Source: Pseudoalteromonas xiamenensis (GTDB lineage Bacteria; Pseudomonadota; Gammaproteobacteria; Enterobacterales; Alteromonadaceae). Taken from it: a stretch of 64,000 nt of DNA. The stretch spans positions 744,001 through 808,000 of the forward strand of contig NZ_CP099918.1 in assembly GCF_030994125.1 (NCBI RefSeq), given 5' to 3'. Shown piece by piece: positions 44,645-53,509 of the stretch (within the stretch, counting starts at the first letter, position 1; every line of letters starts with the position of its first letter). Below the pieces are notes generated by a model that saw only the letters and a program-made list of their open reading frames with translations, made no database searches and was not told the origin of the DNA. Made by a program: the position numbers and the translations under genes.

Positions 44645-45988
44645 ATGGACCGCTCTACATGGTTAAAGACTAGACTGCAGTTTGTTGATGGCAAAGCACC
44701 GGATAAATCTATTGCAAAACACCTAAAAATGGCCACCAGCCCTTTTTACTTTTTTAGAGGCAGTGCCAGCGTATTCTACGCTGATATTCACTCCAACCAT
44801 TTGTCATTACCAAATGAATTATTGAGTATACCTTTAACGACCATTATGGGTGATTGCCATGTCAGTAATTTCGGTTTCATCAGTGAAGAAGGCGCACATG
44901 GCGAAACCCTTATCTTTGCTCCCAATGACTTTGACGATGCCTGTCTCGGTCATGCAGTTTGGGATATATTAAGATATCTTGTCAGCCTACCTCTCGCACA
45001 ACAAGAAGGCGTTCGGTTAAAACAAGAATTTATCAACAACCAATCGCCCGATAGAGAAAAAGATCATGTAAAAGCATCTCAAGTTCAGGATGCAATGCAT
45101 GCATTCATTCAATCTTACATGGAATATTGTCAATCATCGTTAGCAGGTCATATAACGAGTCAGTCTGCTCTGCTTGCGTTTAGCGAGAAGCACATTTTAT
45201 TCAAACGTTGGCAAAAAGGCTTACAACGTTTAAGTGATGGCGCTGCATTTCTAACAAAAAGTACATTAGCTAAAGAAATTGATTGCTTCTCCTTTCCTCT
45301 TAAGTTTAGAGAAGACGATAGTAAGTTTCGACGTTTAGATCAGCTAAAGGATGAAGAAATTAGAAACGTGTTCGCGCCTTATGTATCTGATGACATTTTA
45401 GACATCGTTGAACGTGTTGACGCAGGTACAGGTTCGAATAACATGTTACGCTATTACTTGCTAGTTGGTCCAAAAGACATTACACCTGAAACACTTTCCC
45501 TTTGTTACATCGTTGAAGTCAAACAACAGCGCGAAGCTGCACCGCTTCACTTTTTCCCTCAACTCTGTATAACCAACCGATTAAATCCAGCGCATTTAAC
45601 CGTGCATTGCCAACGCAGAATGCAAAGACGTCCAGACTTAATTTTGGATGATGCGCTTTGGCAAGGGCAACACTATCTGATCCGGTCACGTCATCACGCC
45701 CGAGTAGGCATTGATCCTGAACATATCACGCTTGGCAAACGTGCAGCAATTAAAGACGGTTTTACCCAATATGCGCAGACCTGCGGAGAAGCATTAGCGC
45801 TCGCGCATATGAGAGGTGATCGTCGCTCACTTGCGTTCCAACAACAGATCATTGACGTGTTGCCTAGATACATAAACAAACTTGTCGACATGGCAACAAA
45901 ATATGCTGATCAAGTATCCCACGATCATGCGCTTCTAGTTGAGATGCTTTCTCACGGTATAAATGAGCCCGTCGTAGGCGAAAATTAG
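44645..45988 (+). CDS. DUF2252 family protein (kinase-like fold predicted)
   Basis: 447 residues. Family features: MATSPFYFFRGSASVFYAD, GDCHVSNFGFISEEG (the HxxNFG pattern) and NDFDDACLGHAVWDILR, which resemble the catalytic loop and metal-binding motif of aminoglycoside-phosphotransferase-like kinases. Function not established. It starts two bases after the PPK2 stop, so it is translated with it. Its last 54 bases overlap the end of the RNase Z gene on the other strand. Confidence 0.85.
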   Translation: MDRSTWLKTRLQFVDGKAPDKSIAKHLKMATSPFYFFRGSASVFYADIHSNHLSLPNELLSIPLTTIMGDCHVSNFGFISEEGAHGETLIFAPNDFDDACLGHAVWDILRYLVSLPLAQQEGVRLKQEFINNQSPDREKDHVKASQVQDAMHAFIQSYMEYCQSSLAGHITSQSALLAFSEKHILFKRWQKGLQRLSDGAAFLTKSTLAKEIDCFSFPLKFREDDSKFRRLDQLKDEEIRNVFAPYVSDDILDIVERVDAGTGSNNMLRYYLLVGPKDITPETLSLCYIVEVKQQREAAPLHFFPQLCITNRLNPAHLTVHCQRRMQRRPDLILDDALWQGQHYLIRSRHHARVGIDPEHITLGKRAAIKDGFTQYAQTCGEALALAHMRGDRRSLAFQQQIIDVLPRYINKLVDMATKYADQVSHDHALLVEMLSHGINEPVVGEN

Positions 45989-46870
45989 CTCTCCCGAATA
46001 GTTTCTGCTGGCTTCATGCTGTAATGGAGTCAGCATATCCCGCCCATGATAGCGTACTGAAAAATGAAAAAGAGCAAGGGTGGGTAGTTGATGTTTCTCT
46101 GCAAACTGGGCAATTCGCATTGCATCACTGTGCCCTGTGTTCGTGCGTATTTTCAAGAGATCTCTATTAGTAAACGTTGCCTCGTGAATAAGTAAATCAG
46201 CCCCTTTAACGGCATCTGCTAGCAATGCTGGCTTTTCATTGTCCCCGCACACAATTACTGTTCTAGGCCGCCAAGAATAGAATGTGTAGTCTTTAGCTCT
46301 CAAAAGCCGTTTATTGAAATAAACGTCATTTCCCTTTTGTAGGGTGTTGTAATGAGGGCCAGAAAGAACACCATCATTTTGAAGCTGTTCAATTCGCAGC
46401 TTTCTTGGAATTTGGCGTTCCGTAATTCGAAATCCATAGCTTGGTACTCGATGCTTCAATTCAATTATTTCGATGTCACAGCAATCAAACGTAAGCTTAT
46501 TTTCTATGTCTTCAATTGCATGGCATCGTAAATCAAAAGGCAAATCAAGTTGAGTTAACGAAAGTGTAGTGCGGACAAATTGAATGACCTTAGTTGGTGC
46601 GATTAGCTCAACGGGAGTAGTACGTCCAGAAACCATAATCGCAGCGATAAGGCCAGGTAAACCATAGCAATGATCTCCATGAAGGTGAGTGATGGCGATA
46701 ATGCTTAGATGGTAAGGCGATAAGGTACTTTTAAGCAATTGATGCTGAGTACCCTCGGCACAATCAACCAGCACCCACGATTTAGAACGTTCAAAACTAA
46801 GCCCAGTTGCCGACATATTCCGGCTTAGGCTAGGACTACCTGACGATGTGCCTAAAAAATGTATATTCAC
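45935..46870 (-). CDS. rnz: ribonuclease Z (metallo-beta-lactamase fold)
   Basis: 311 residues from a GTG start. MNIHFLGTSSGSPSLSRN at the start, the zinc motif THLHGDHCYGLPGL near 61-74, YGFRI in the exosite region, a C-terminal GDNEKPAL and HEATF, and a late GHSDAMRIAQFAEKH. This fits tRNA 3'-end processing endonuclease RNase Z/BN. It overlaps the DUF2252 gene tail to tail by 54 bases, so antisense interference is possible. The ribosome binding site is poor. Confidence 0.9.
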   Translation of the reverse strand: MNIHFLGTSSGSPSLSRNMSATGLSFERSKSWVLVDCAEGTQHQLLKSTLSPYHLSIIAITHLHGDHCYGLPGLIAAIMVSGRTTPVELIAPTKVIQFVRTTLSLTQLDLPFDLRCHAIEDIENKLTFDCCDIEIIELKHRVPSYGFRITERQIPRKLRIEQLQNDGVLSGPHYNTLQKGNDVYFNKRLLRAKDYTFYSWRPRTVIVCGDNEKPALLADAVKGADLLIHEATFTNRDLLKIRTNTGHSDAMRIAQFAEKHQLPTLALFHFSVRYHGRDMLTPLQHEASRNYSGELIFAYDGLIYTVRKHLN

Positions 46871-47078
46871 GGATAAATGACTTGAATAATGCGATGACTA
46901 CCTCTATTACAACATAAGGCATCCCAATTTGTGATCTATTTCACTTCAACGGACCTATAAAACACTGACTATAGAAGTGGTAGCGGATGTGGCAATTAGG
47001 CGTATTTTTATTCTTTCCCGAGAGTAAAAAGCGTTTGAATAGTTAAAAAATGCTTCAAACTTCCTAACTGGAGTTCTT

Positions 47079-47357
47079 ATGAAAAATGAAATTGATAGCA
47101 AGACCTTGCTGCTTGTCTACGAGCATATACAGCTCCATGGTGAATTAGTGGATGAAGGCAAAATGCTCAATGGAGTGACCGCCTTCTCAGATTTCGATGG
47201 CTACACAGTGTATTTAAAGACAAATGGCGCACAATTGCGATTTGGCTTTCACAATACATATCATCTCGACTATGAAAAAGAAGATCAAAAAACGGTTTTC
47301 ATGGACGCGATAAACCGAATTAAAGATATTGCCCTTAATGAACAAAGTCAGATGTAA
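47079..47357 (+). CDS. DUF3081 family small protein
   Basis: 92 residues. The pattern LLVYEHIQLHGE, LNGVTAFSDFDGYTVYLK and FGFHNTYHLDYE matches my memory of the DUF3081 family of short gammaproteobacterial proteins. No function is known. A usable site (TGGAG) lies upstream of the ATG. The next small gene overlaps its end. Confidence 0.65.
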   Translation: MKNEIDSKTLLLVYEHIQLHGELVDEGKMLNGVTAFSDFDGYTVYLKTNGAQLRFGFHNTYHLDYEKEDQKTVFMDAINRIKDIALNEQSQM

Positions 47358-47628
47358 ACCGACAAATAGCAAAAACTCGGCTTATGTCGAAGCGGCGCTT
47401 GAGCAACTAAAATTAGAGCCTAGCAAACTGTCTCTACTCGAAAGTAACTGCCAACAATTTAAAAACGAGTACTCGTTCAACAAAGGATTGCTCACAGCTA
47501 TAGAACGTCTTGAGTGGATATTGTGCATCGACGATGACATTGAGCGGATCACCCATCGAGTTTTGAGTGACGACTACATCAGTAGAAAGATTGTTAAATA
47601 TCCCCTGCTGTTTAAAGGGATAACATAA
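47338..47628 (+). CDS. small hypothetical protein
   Basis: About 96 residues from an ATG at 47338, inside the end of the DUF3081 gene. Mostly helical, with YVEAALEQLKLEPSKLSLLES and an acidic IDDDIERITH segment. No recognisable family and no good ribosome binding site; it is supported mainly by its fit between the upstream gene and a terminator directly after its stop. It may be translationally coupled to the DUF3081 gene. Confidence 0.5.
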   Translation: MNKVRCKPTNSKNSAYVEAALEQLKLEPSKLSLLESNCQQFKNEYSFNKGLLTAIERLEWILCIDDDIERITHRVLSDDYISRKIVKYPLLFKGIT

Positions 47629-47660
47629 AAAGGCCAGAAGTCAGCTCTTTTGGCCTTTTA
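47627..47660. terminator. hairpin terminator between convergent genes
   Basis: aaaaggcca pairs with tggcctttt around a 14-base loop that also pairs in part. A- and T-runs on both sides suit both strands. Confidence 0.75.
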
Positions 47661-47710
47661 CATGAGTTTGTTTACATCTCTGTTTTGAATACCACTTTAA
47701 CCTATCAGGC

Positions 47711-48118
47711 TTAAAATTCCATCACCACTTTTACTGAAGCGTCAACTGCGTCTGTTGACACATACCCGATTGTGTCGGGATTAGAACTGATTAACTTAAT
47801 CACTTCTTGATCATTCGACACTTCTTTCGGAGGCGTGCCTTTTCCAGTAAAGACGAGTTTTGACCAATACGCTTTCAATTGAGCGGCTGTCTTATTCAAC
47901 ACTTTCTCATTGAACTCACCTGTTGCAGCTGTGCCGCTATCCTGCCCTATCGGAATCACTTTATTTCCGTTAGAAAATGCCTTTTCTTTACCCGTAAATA
48001 TACGATTTATCGCTGCGGCATCCAATGCGCTGGTATTGCTTGGATGGACGACTACCGCTACGCCTGCTGACGCGCTTGCACTTAGAAGCGCCAAACTGAT
48101 TAATGAATACTTGATCAT
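47711..48118 (-). CDS. short PstS-like periplasmic substrate-binding protein
   Basis: 135 residues: a signal peptide (MIKYSLISLALLSASASA) and one PBP-like lobe (VVVHPSNTSALDAAAINRIFTGKEKAF, then QDSGTAATGEFNEKVL and TIGYVS). It is about half the size of PstS, so one domain only. No ABC transporter genes are near. The adjacent upstream gene is a porin-like barrel, 12 bases away on the same strand, so the two are an operon. A role in phosphate or oxyanion binding in the periplasm is inferred from family alone. Confidence 0.82.
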   Translation of the reverse strand: MIKYSLISLALLSASASAGVAVVVHPSNTSALDAAAINRIFTGKEKAFSNGNKVIPIGQDSGTAATGEFNEKVLNKTAAQLKAYWSKLVFTGKGTPPKEVSNDQEVIKLISSNPDTIGYVSTDAVDASVKVVMEF

Positions 48119-48130
48119 CCTAATGCCCCT

Positions 48131-49204
48131 CTAAAATACGACGTCAACGCCAAACGTGATTGCTTCACTGTCACCAGCCACCGCTAAGTCGAATGATTCA
48201 TCTTCAACTTTGTCGTATTGCATCTTAAATGCTGCAGAAGGATGAAAATCCCAACGAACGCCCACAGCTTTTGTATTGTGTTTTTCGGTATCTCCATCGC
48301 CATCTTGGCTAAAGTCCGAGAACATAACGTATGGAGTCACATTGCCAAACCGATAACCCGCACTCAACATATATGTGTCAAGATTACCACCGAGGTCAAG
48401 ACGGTTAAATTCGGACAAAATAAAGAAGTTTCCAAAATCCGCATTGGCAGCTAAACCATAGAATTTACCATCGCGAGAATCTTTACCATCCCACATCGAT
48501 GGTTCGCCATCAATAAAACGACGATTTGTATATTGCATGTGGGTAACACGAATTTCTAACCAATCTTTGCTAAACGTTGCTACGCCACCAAAAATATCCT
48601 CCCAAATTTCACGTGTAGGCTTTTGAAAGAAAAAATCAGAAAGTAATTTATTGTTCGGGTCATCTTCTTTACCAGCGTAAATATTGGCTGTCATGGACCA
48701 ATCACCTATGGACCCGTTATAGAGGAAGTTGATTCCTTCATAGTTAAATATTTGCCACGTGTAGTTGTCCGCTGGAGGCCGCATCCAGACGTAAGCATAC
48801 CCGACATCATAAAAGTCCGAGTAATAAAATAGAGGTAACCGCTTCTTACCAGCCTGGACGGTCCAACTGTCGTTTAGTTCATACGATATGTAGGCCCATT
48901 CAAATTCTGCATTATAGTCATCAGCCCCACGAGCGACTACTTGCCCTGTAACGCTTAAGCCTTCCCCGAGCTCAGCACTTACTTGAAGACCAATAAGTGA
49001 CTCTGGTTTAAACGAAAAATCTTCCGTATAAGCAGAAACTATTGGATAATCAGCAAGAAAGGTCGGTTCAACGCCGTATTGAGGCACCCCTGTTCCGTTT
49101 AATACTTTGCCTGCATTTACACTGGCAAACCCTGAAATGTTCACGTCTGCATGCGCTGAGAGTGACGTGAGCGCAACTACAAGAAGAGAATATTTTAATT
49201 TCAT
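48131..49204 (-). CDS. outer-membrane porin-like beta-barrel protein
   Basis: 357 residues with a signal peptide (MKLKYSLLVVALTSLSAHA, cleavage before DVNISG) and alternating aromatic/polar strands to a C-terminal Phe (TFGVDVVF), typical of Gram-negative outer-membrane barrels. Strands include FEWAYISYEL, WTVQAGKKRLPLFYYSDF and LDTYMLSAGYRF. Probably a diffusion pore, paired with the PstS-like protein that follows 12 bases later. Substrate unknown. Confidence 0.82.
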   Translation of the reverse strand: MKLKYSLLVVALTSLSAHADVNISGFASVNAGKVLNGTGVPQYGVEPTFLADYPIVSAYTEDFSFKPESLIGLQVSAELGEGLSVTGQVVARGADDYNAEFEWAYISYELNDSWTVQAGKKRLPLFYYSDFYDVGYAYVWMRPPADNYTWQIFNYEGINFLYNGSIGDWSMTANIYAGKEDDPNNKLLSDFFFQKPTREIWEDIFGGVATFSKDWLEIRVTHMQYTNRRFIDGEPSMWDGKDSRDGKFYGLAANADFGNFFILSEFNRLDLGGNLDTYMLSAGYRFGNVTPYVMFSDFSQDGDGDTEKHNTKAVGVRWDFHPSAAFKMQYDKVEDESFDLAVAGDSEAITFGVDVVF

Positions 49205-49414
49205 TGATTGGCTCCCAATCTTTTGTTCACGTTTTGCACTGGTAAGTATAGTTAACTTTAAGAAAAAGAAAGTTTTTATTGAAAAAAGCCAAATTCTTAC
49301 TAAATTTTATAGCGAACGTATGCAATTATTTCGTATGGTAATTAACATTGAAGTAACGTTACATCCTACGAGCTCGCATACAAATCGCGATCTCTGTTGT
49401 AAAAAAGGTATCTT

Positions 49415-51040
49415 ATGTCGCAAACATCTTGGTCGTTTCGTAACTTGAGCATCACTAAAAAGATACACGCTATTACCGTTGTCGCGGTAACAGCGTTTAT
49501 CGGACTTGTGCTTATCAATTACAGCTCTATGCAATCAAACCAGAAATCGTTAGGTGAGCTTGAAAGTCAAACCTATAAACTGTTGATATTAACGTTGAGC
49601 AACGTCACTGCATTCCAAAACTTGGATGAGACCTACACTCAAGCGGTTACATTTGGGGATAGCGATTTATTAAATAAAGCAAATCAAACTAAAAGCACTC
49701 TCGAAGAAAATCTCAAACAACTTCCATCTTTGAATGTGGCTTTTCCAACGAATAATACACTAGACACCCTTGGGCGCTACTCGAAGTTAGCCCATGATAT
49801 CGCGTTGTCGATGATTGACGGCACAGCCGACTTTGCGGTCATTCAGCAAAAGGCCAAACAGAAAGGCGAATTGTACGACAGTATTCTAGAGACGTTAAAA
49901 GCGGATCAAAAACGTGCCGATGATCGCTTCTTCGAATTAATCGACGAGACTAAAACGAGTTCAGATAAAGCACTAACGATGATGTTCGTTGTTGCCGTTG
50001 TATCGCTTGTGATTCTGGTTAGTTTGGCCATCGCTATCGCACGAGCAATTGGTAAGTCAGCGAGTGAGGCAGCAAATAACCTTAAACTCCTTGCCGACGG
50101 TAAAGGGTCTCTTAGTTCTCAGCTCAATGTCCATTCCCACGATGAGATAGGTCAGGTTTCACAAAACTTCAACGAGTTCGTTGGTCTTTTAAAAGGCACC
50201 GTACTCGACGTTATTAACGTTGTTGAACCACTAATGGAAAATAGCACGCGCTTAGTACAAGGTATGGAAAGTGCTGAAAACGCAACTCAGCAGCAAAGTA
50301 GTGATGCGGAAGTAGTACGCCATTCAATGGAGGAAATGAAACAAAGCGTCGGTGACATCTCACAATCAGCGGCCAGCGCATCTCAAGCCGCGCAATTAGC
50401 GGAAAAAGGTGTAGATGAAGGCTTAGCTCAAATTGGCGTTTCTGTTAAGCAATCTCAAACACTGAGTAATGAAATAGACAAAGCGGCATTAACGATTAAC
50501 AAGTTAGCTGAAGATACTCAAAACGTTACACAGATATTGAATGTTATTACCTCTATTGCAGAGCAAACTAACTTACTGGCGTTAAATGCGGCTATTGAAG
50601 CGGCTCGTGCTGGTGAGCAAGGTAGAGGCTTTGCGGTGGTTGCGGACGAAGTCCGTGAACTTGCCTCAAGAACTGCTAAATCGACTAACGAAATTCGCGA
50701 ATTGCTTAACGTATTGACCGTTGCAGCAAGTAATGCTGTTACTGCCATGAATGGAGCCAGAGATATGGCGTCGAGCAACGCTGCAGCAGCTGATGCAACT
50801 GGACGCTCAATTCAACAAATTTCAGACCAGATCCTCGCTATCAACGGAATGAACTCGCAAATTGCGGCAGCAACCGAAGAGCAGACTTCCGTCGCCGCTA
50901 TGGTTGTTGATAATGTGTCGAACATGCACCAGTCATTCCAAGATACAATGAAAGCGTTAGAACAAGTTCGCGATGTAGCGAAGAACCTTCATTACCTTTC
51001 TGACTCACTGCTCGATGCCACAAGCAAGTTTAAAATTTAA
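49415..51040 (+). CDS. methyl-accepting chemotaxis protein
   Basis: 541 residues. One membrane helix near 18-37, a periplasmic helical sensor of about 150 residues, a second helix near 187-209, a HAMP domain to about 260, and a cytoplasmic signalling hairpin. The conserved tip [20 protein letters not shown] followed by [15 protein letters not shown] lies near 385-420. No CheB/CheR-binding pentapeptide at the C-terminus. The sensor is not a recognised dCache. AGGT eight bases before the ATG. Monocistronic with its own terminator. Confidence 0.93.
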   Translation: MSQTSWSFRNLSITKKIHAITVVAVTAFIGLVLINYSSMQSNQKSLGELESQTYKLLILTLSNVTAFQNLDETYTQAVTFGDSDLLNKANQTKSTLEENLKQLPSLNVAFPTNNTLDTLGRYSKLAHDIALSMIDGTADFAVIQQKAKQKGELYDSILETLKADQKRADDRFFELIDETKTSSDKALTMMFVVAVVSLVILVSLAIAIARAIGKSASEAANNLKLLADGKGSLSSQLNVHSHDEIGQVSQNFNEFVGLLKGTVLDVINVVEPLMENSTRLVQGMESAENATQQQSSDAEVVRHSMEEMKQSVGDISQSAASASQAAQLAEKGVDEGLAQIGVSVKQSQTLSNEIDKAALTINKLAEDTQNVTQILNVITSIAEQTNLLALNAAIEAARAGEQGRGFAVVADEVRELASRTAKSTNEIRELLNVLTVAASNAVTAMNGARDMASSNAAAADATGRSIQQISDQILAINGMNSQIAAATEEQTSVAAMVVDNVSNMHQSFQDTMKALEQVRDVAKNLHYLSDSLLDATSKFKI

Positions 51041-51044
51041 CACA

Positions 51045-51078
51045 TAAAAAAAGCGCTGATATTATCAGCGCTTTTTTA
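51045..51078. terminator. bidirectional terminator between chemoreceptor and rhlE
   Basis: Nearly perfect palindrome aaaaaagcgctgata / tatcagcgctttttt. Serves both convergent genes. Confidence 0.9.
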
Positions 51079-51096
51079 TAGACGAACTTCTGGCGG

Positions 51097-52374
51097 TTAT
51101 TTGCCTTTCATCGCGCTACGCACTTTGGAAATTTTAGAGCGCATTTTTAATCGAGCTTCAGCCGAAGCCTGGTTACTCGGACGATTCGTTCTGCCTTTCT
51201 TATAACTAGCCGGTTTTTTATTGAGCGTATCAACTAATTTCTCTCGGCTAGCGACTTCATAACCAGGTAAATAGTAGCGTTTGATTTTCTGGCCAATTAA
51301 TTCTTCAATACTCATTAGCACTCGTTCTTCTTCACGGCTAACGAATGAAATCGCATGACCACTTAAACCTGCGCGTCCTGTACGTCCGATACGGTGAACA
51401 TAGTCTTCAGCTAAGAAAGGTAAATCAAAGTTGATCACTCGAGGTAAACCAACAATATCAATACCACGAGCAGCTACTTCTGTTGCGACTAATACGCGGG
51501 CTTTGCCTTCAAGAAAGTCGCGAAGAGCTCGACGTCTTGCACCTTGTTTTTTATCACCGTGACACACCGTCGCAGTGATACCATATTGCTGAAGTTCTTC
51601 AACCACAGAATCTGCAACGTCTTTCATATTGACGAAAACAAGTACCTGTTGCCAGTTTTTCTTGCCGATTAATTCTGAAAGCAGCTCTAATTTTCTTGTT
51701 TGGTCAACAGGATAAACAATGTGGCGTACCGTTTCTGCCGTTGTATTTTCTGGTGCTACTTGAACAATTTCAGGATGTTTTAAAACACTCATCGCAAATT
51801 GCTTCATTGCTGGCGGGAAGGTTGCAGAAAATAGCATTAGTTGGCGTGACTCTTTCACTAGTGCAATGACTTTTTGCATGTCATCAATAAAGCCCATATC
51901 TAGCATACGGTCCGCTTCATCTAAAACAAGATATTGAACATTAGCAAGTGAGACATTGCCACGAGCAATATGGTCATGTAAACGGCCCGGAGTCGCGACA
52001 ATGATATCAGCACCTAGTTTAAGGGCGTCGCGTTGACCTGCATGGTTCACACCACCAAATAGCGCAACTGTATTTAAATCGGTATGTTTTGCAAACGCTT
52101 TGAAATTATTTGCAATCTGTTCGACTAATTCGCGTGTCGGTGCAACCACAAGTACCTGTGTTTCACCTTTTGCGTCGCCTTCAAGTAGGCGCTGAATGAT
52201 AGGTAAGGCAAATGCTGCTGTTTTACCTGTTCCAGTTTGTGCTGTTGCAAGGATGTCTTTATTTCGACGGATCGCAGGAATAGCCGCTTGTTGAATAGGC
52301 GTAAGTGTTTGAAAGTTTAATTCTTCTAGCGCGTCTAAAATTAAAGGAGAGAAACTAAACGATTTGAAATTCAT
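51097..52374 (-). CDS. rhlE: DEAD-box RNA helicase, RhlE-type
   Basis: 425 residues. Motifs: Q-motif (FQTLTPIQQAAIP), Walker A AQTGTGKT, PTRELV, DEAD, SAT, and C-terminal HRIGRTGRAG. A basic C-terminal extension of about 45 residues (PASYKKGRTNRPSNQ) follows. Likely role in ribosome assembly or RNA decay at low temperature, as for RhlE. The leader is only a few tens of bases, with a perfect TATAAT promoter and an 8-bp hairpin whose last bases border the ribosome binding site. Same strand as dapA, 71 bases downstream. Confidence 0.92.
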   Translation of the reverse strand: MNFKSFSFSPLILDALEELNFQTLTPIQQAAIPAIRRNKDILATAQTGTGKTAAFALPIIQRLLEGDAKGETQVLVVAPTRELVEQIANNFKAFAKHTDLNTVALFGGVNHAGQRDALKLGADIIVATPGRLHDHIARGNVSLANVQYLVLDEADRMLDMGFIDDMQKVIALVKESRQLMLFSATFPPAMKQFAMSVLKHPEIVQVAPENTTAETVRHIVYPVDQTRKLELLSELIGKKNWQQVLVFVNMKDVADSVVEELQQYGITATVCHGDKKQGARRRALRDFLEGKARVLVATEVAARGIDIVGLPRVINFDLPFLAEDYVHRIGRTGRAGLSGHAISFVSREEERVLMSIEELIGQKIKRYYLPGYEVASREKLVDTLNKKPASYKKGRTNRPSNQASAEARLKMRSKISKVRSAMKGK

Positions 52375-52383
52375 AGGTAAAAC

Positions 52384-52408
52384 CTGCGGCCGTGCAAATT
52401 GGCCGCAG
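52384..52408 (-). promoter_or_regulatory. GC-rich hairpin at the rhlE start
   Basis: A perfect 8-bp inverted repeat CTGCGGCC / GGCCGCAG (52384-52391 and 52401-52408, 9-base loop). On the minus strand its 3' arm ends directly at the AGGT that is the only candidate ribosome binding site for rhlE (ATG at 52374). It could hide that site or be a DNA operator or a weak terminator of dapA; a four-T run follows only after GG. Confidence 0.5.
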
Positions 52409-52437
52409 ATTATAGGACAAATTAGTGTAATTGCCTA
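52409..52437 (-). promoter_or_regulatory. sigma70-type promoter of rhlE
   Basis: Perfect TATAAT (52414-52409) and TAGGCA (52437-52432) on the minus strand, 17 bases apart. The start of transcription would fall at about 52401-52404, inside the 5' arm of the hairpin. Confidence 0.6.
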
Positions 52438-52445
52438 ATGCCTTC

Positions 52446-53360
52446 TTACACTAACTTCAATAGCGTTGTGTCTATCAAAGATGCTTTACCACCGACAACG
52501 TCTTTTTCGTTTAATGCATTTAGTAACGCCAAGCCTTCTTCTTGTTGGTTCACATTAAGCGGTACATAGGGTAAACGAAACACTGGTGCGACAGCGCCTG
52601 TCATTATTAATGCCGAGTTAATAGCGATTGGATTGGGTTCGCAGAAAAGCCATTTCATAAGCGGCTGTAGCTGTGCGTTAAGTGCTTCTGAACGACTATC
52701 CATTAACTGACGCATTAGACCTGGAACAATGTTTGATGTAACTGAGATAACGCCATGAGACTGATATTGGTGTTTCCCATCATGAGCTTCGTCATCATTA
52801 CCTGACCAACATGCAATGCCTCTTGACTCGTAGTAACCTATTCTTTCATTTCCCGCACATTCTTTAACACCAATAAAGTTCTTATGTGCCGCGAGCGGCT
52901 CGATAATATCCGGCGTAAGATCTTGGCCTGTGCGACCTGGTACGTTGTAAATGAAAGCAGGTCCAATTTCAAGTACACGCTCAAAATGCGCTTTTAAGCC
53001 CTCTTTTGACGTACGACCATAATAAGGATTAATCTGCAGTGCCGCGTCCATACCACTTGCAAAACCATATTCCGTTGCTTTAATCGCTTCTCTGGTATTG
53101 TTGCTTCCTGTGTTTCCAACAATCAATAACTTACTGCCAAATTTAGATACACTGTGGGCAATAAGCATTAGGTGTTCCTCCCAATGCATTAACTGCCCTT
53201 CACCCGTAGTGCCACCGACAACAATACCATCAACACCACCTTTAATTTGCTCTTCAACGAGCTTATCAAATGTTTTGATGTCTATTTCGCCTTTCATGGT
53301 ATAGGGGGTTTTGATGGCCGTGATTAGGCTTGCTTTTTTGATAGTTTGAATACTTTGCAT
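52446..53360 (-). CDS. dapA: 4-hydroxy-tetrahydrodipicolinate synthase, plant-type sequence
   Basis: Condenses pyruvate with aspartate semialdehyde, the entry to lysine and diaminopimelate synthesis. 304 residues. Catalytic residues are present: Thr51/Thr52 (GGTTGEGQLM), Tyr113/Tyr114 (INPYYG), Tyr138 and Arg143 (IYNVPGRT) and the Schiff-base Lys166 (GVKEC). Large parts (NTGSN-x-TREAI, SVTSNIVPGLMRQLM, FCEPNPI, VFRLPYVPL, WSGNDDE) match my memory of plant dihydrodipicolinate synthase rather than E. coli DapA. The residue aligned with E. coli His53 is Trp60, the plant form at the lysine site. It is not next to bamC or purC as is usual, so a second dapA may exist elsewhere. No lysine riboswitch: only about 60 bases lie upstream. 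Confidence 0.93.
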   Translation of the reverse strand: MQSIQTIKKASLITAIKTPYTMKGEIDIKTFDKLVEEQIKGGVDGIVVGGTTGEGQLMHWEEHLMLIAHSVSKFGSKLLIVGNTGSNNTREAIKATEYGFASGMDAALQINPYYGRTSKEGLKAHFERVLEIGPAFIYNVPGRTGQDLTPDIIEPLAAHKNFIGVKECAGNERIGYYESRGIACWSGNDDEAHDGKHQYQSHGVISVTSNIVPGLMRQLMDSRSEALNAQLQPLMKWLFCEPNPIAINSALIMTGAVAPVFRLPYVPLNVNQQEEGLALLNALNEKDVVGGKASLIDTTLLKLV

Positions 53361-53509
53361 GCGTTGGTGTTCTCTATTTCCGTTGTGGTATTTGTATCAC
53401 AATCTAGGGTTATTTCCGAGTGCCAAATCAAATTGCCTTCAAAAAATGCTTGATAAAAGTAACGCTTCGATACAAACTACAAACACTGTATATTTATCCA
53501 GTATCCAAC

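Noticed and set aside
53361..53509. Possible lysine riboswitch before dapA
   Set aside because: Only about 60 bases of untranslated region could fit and no conserved fold or terminator was seen.
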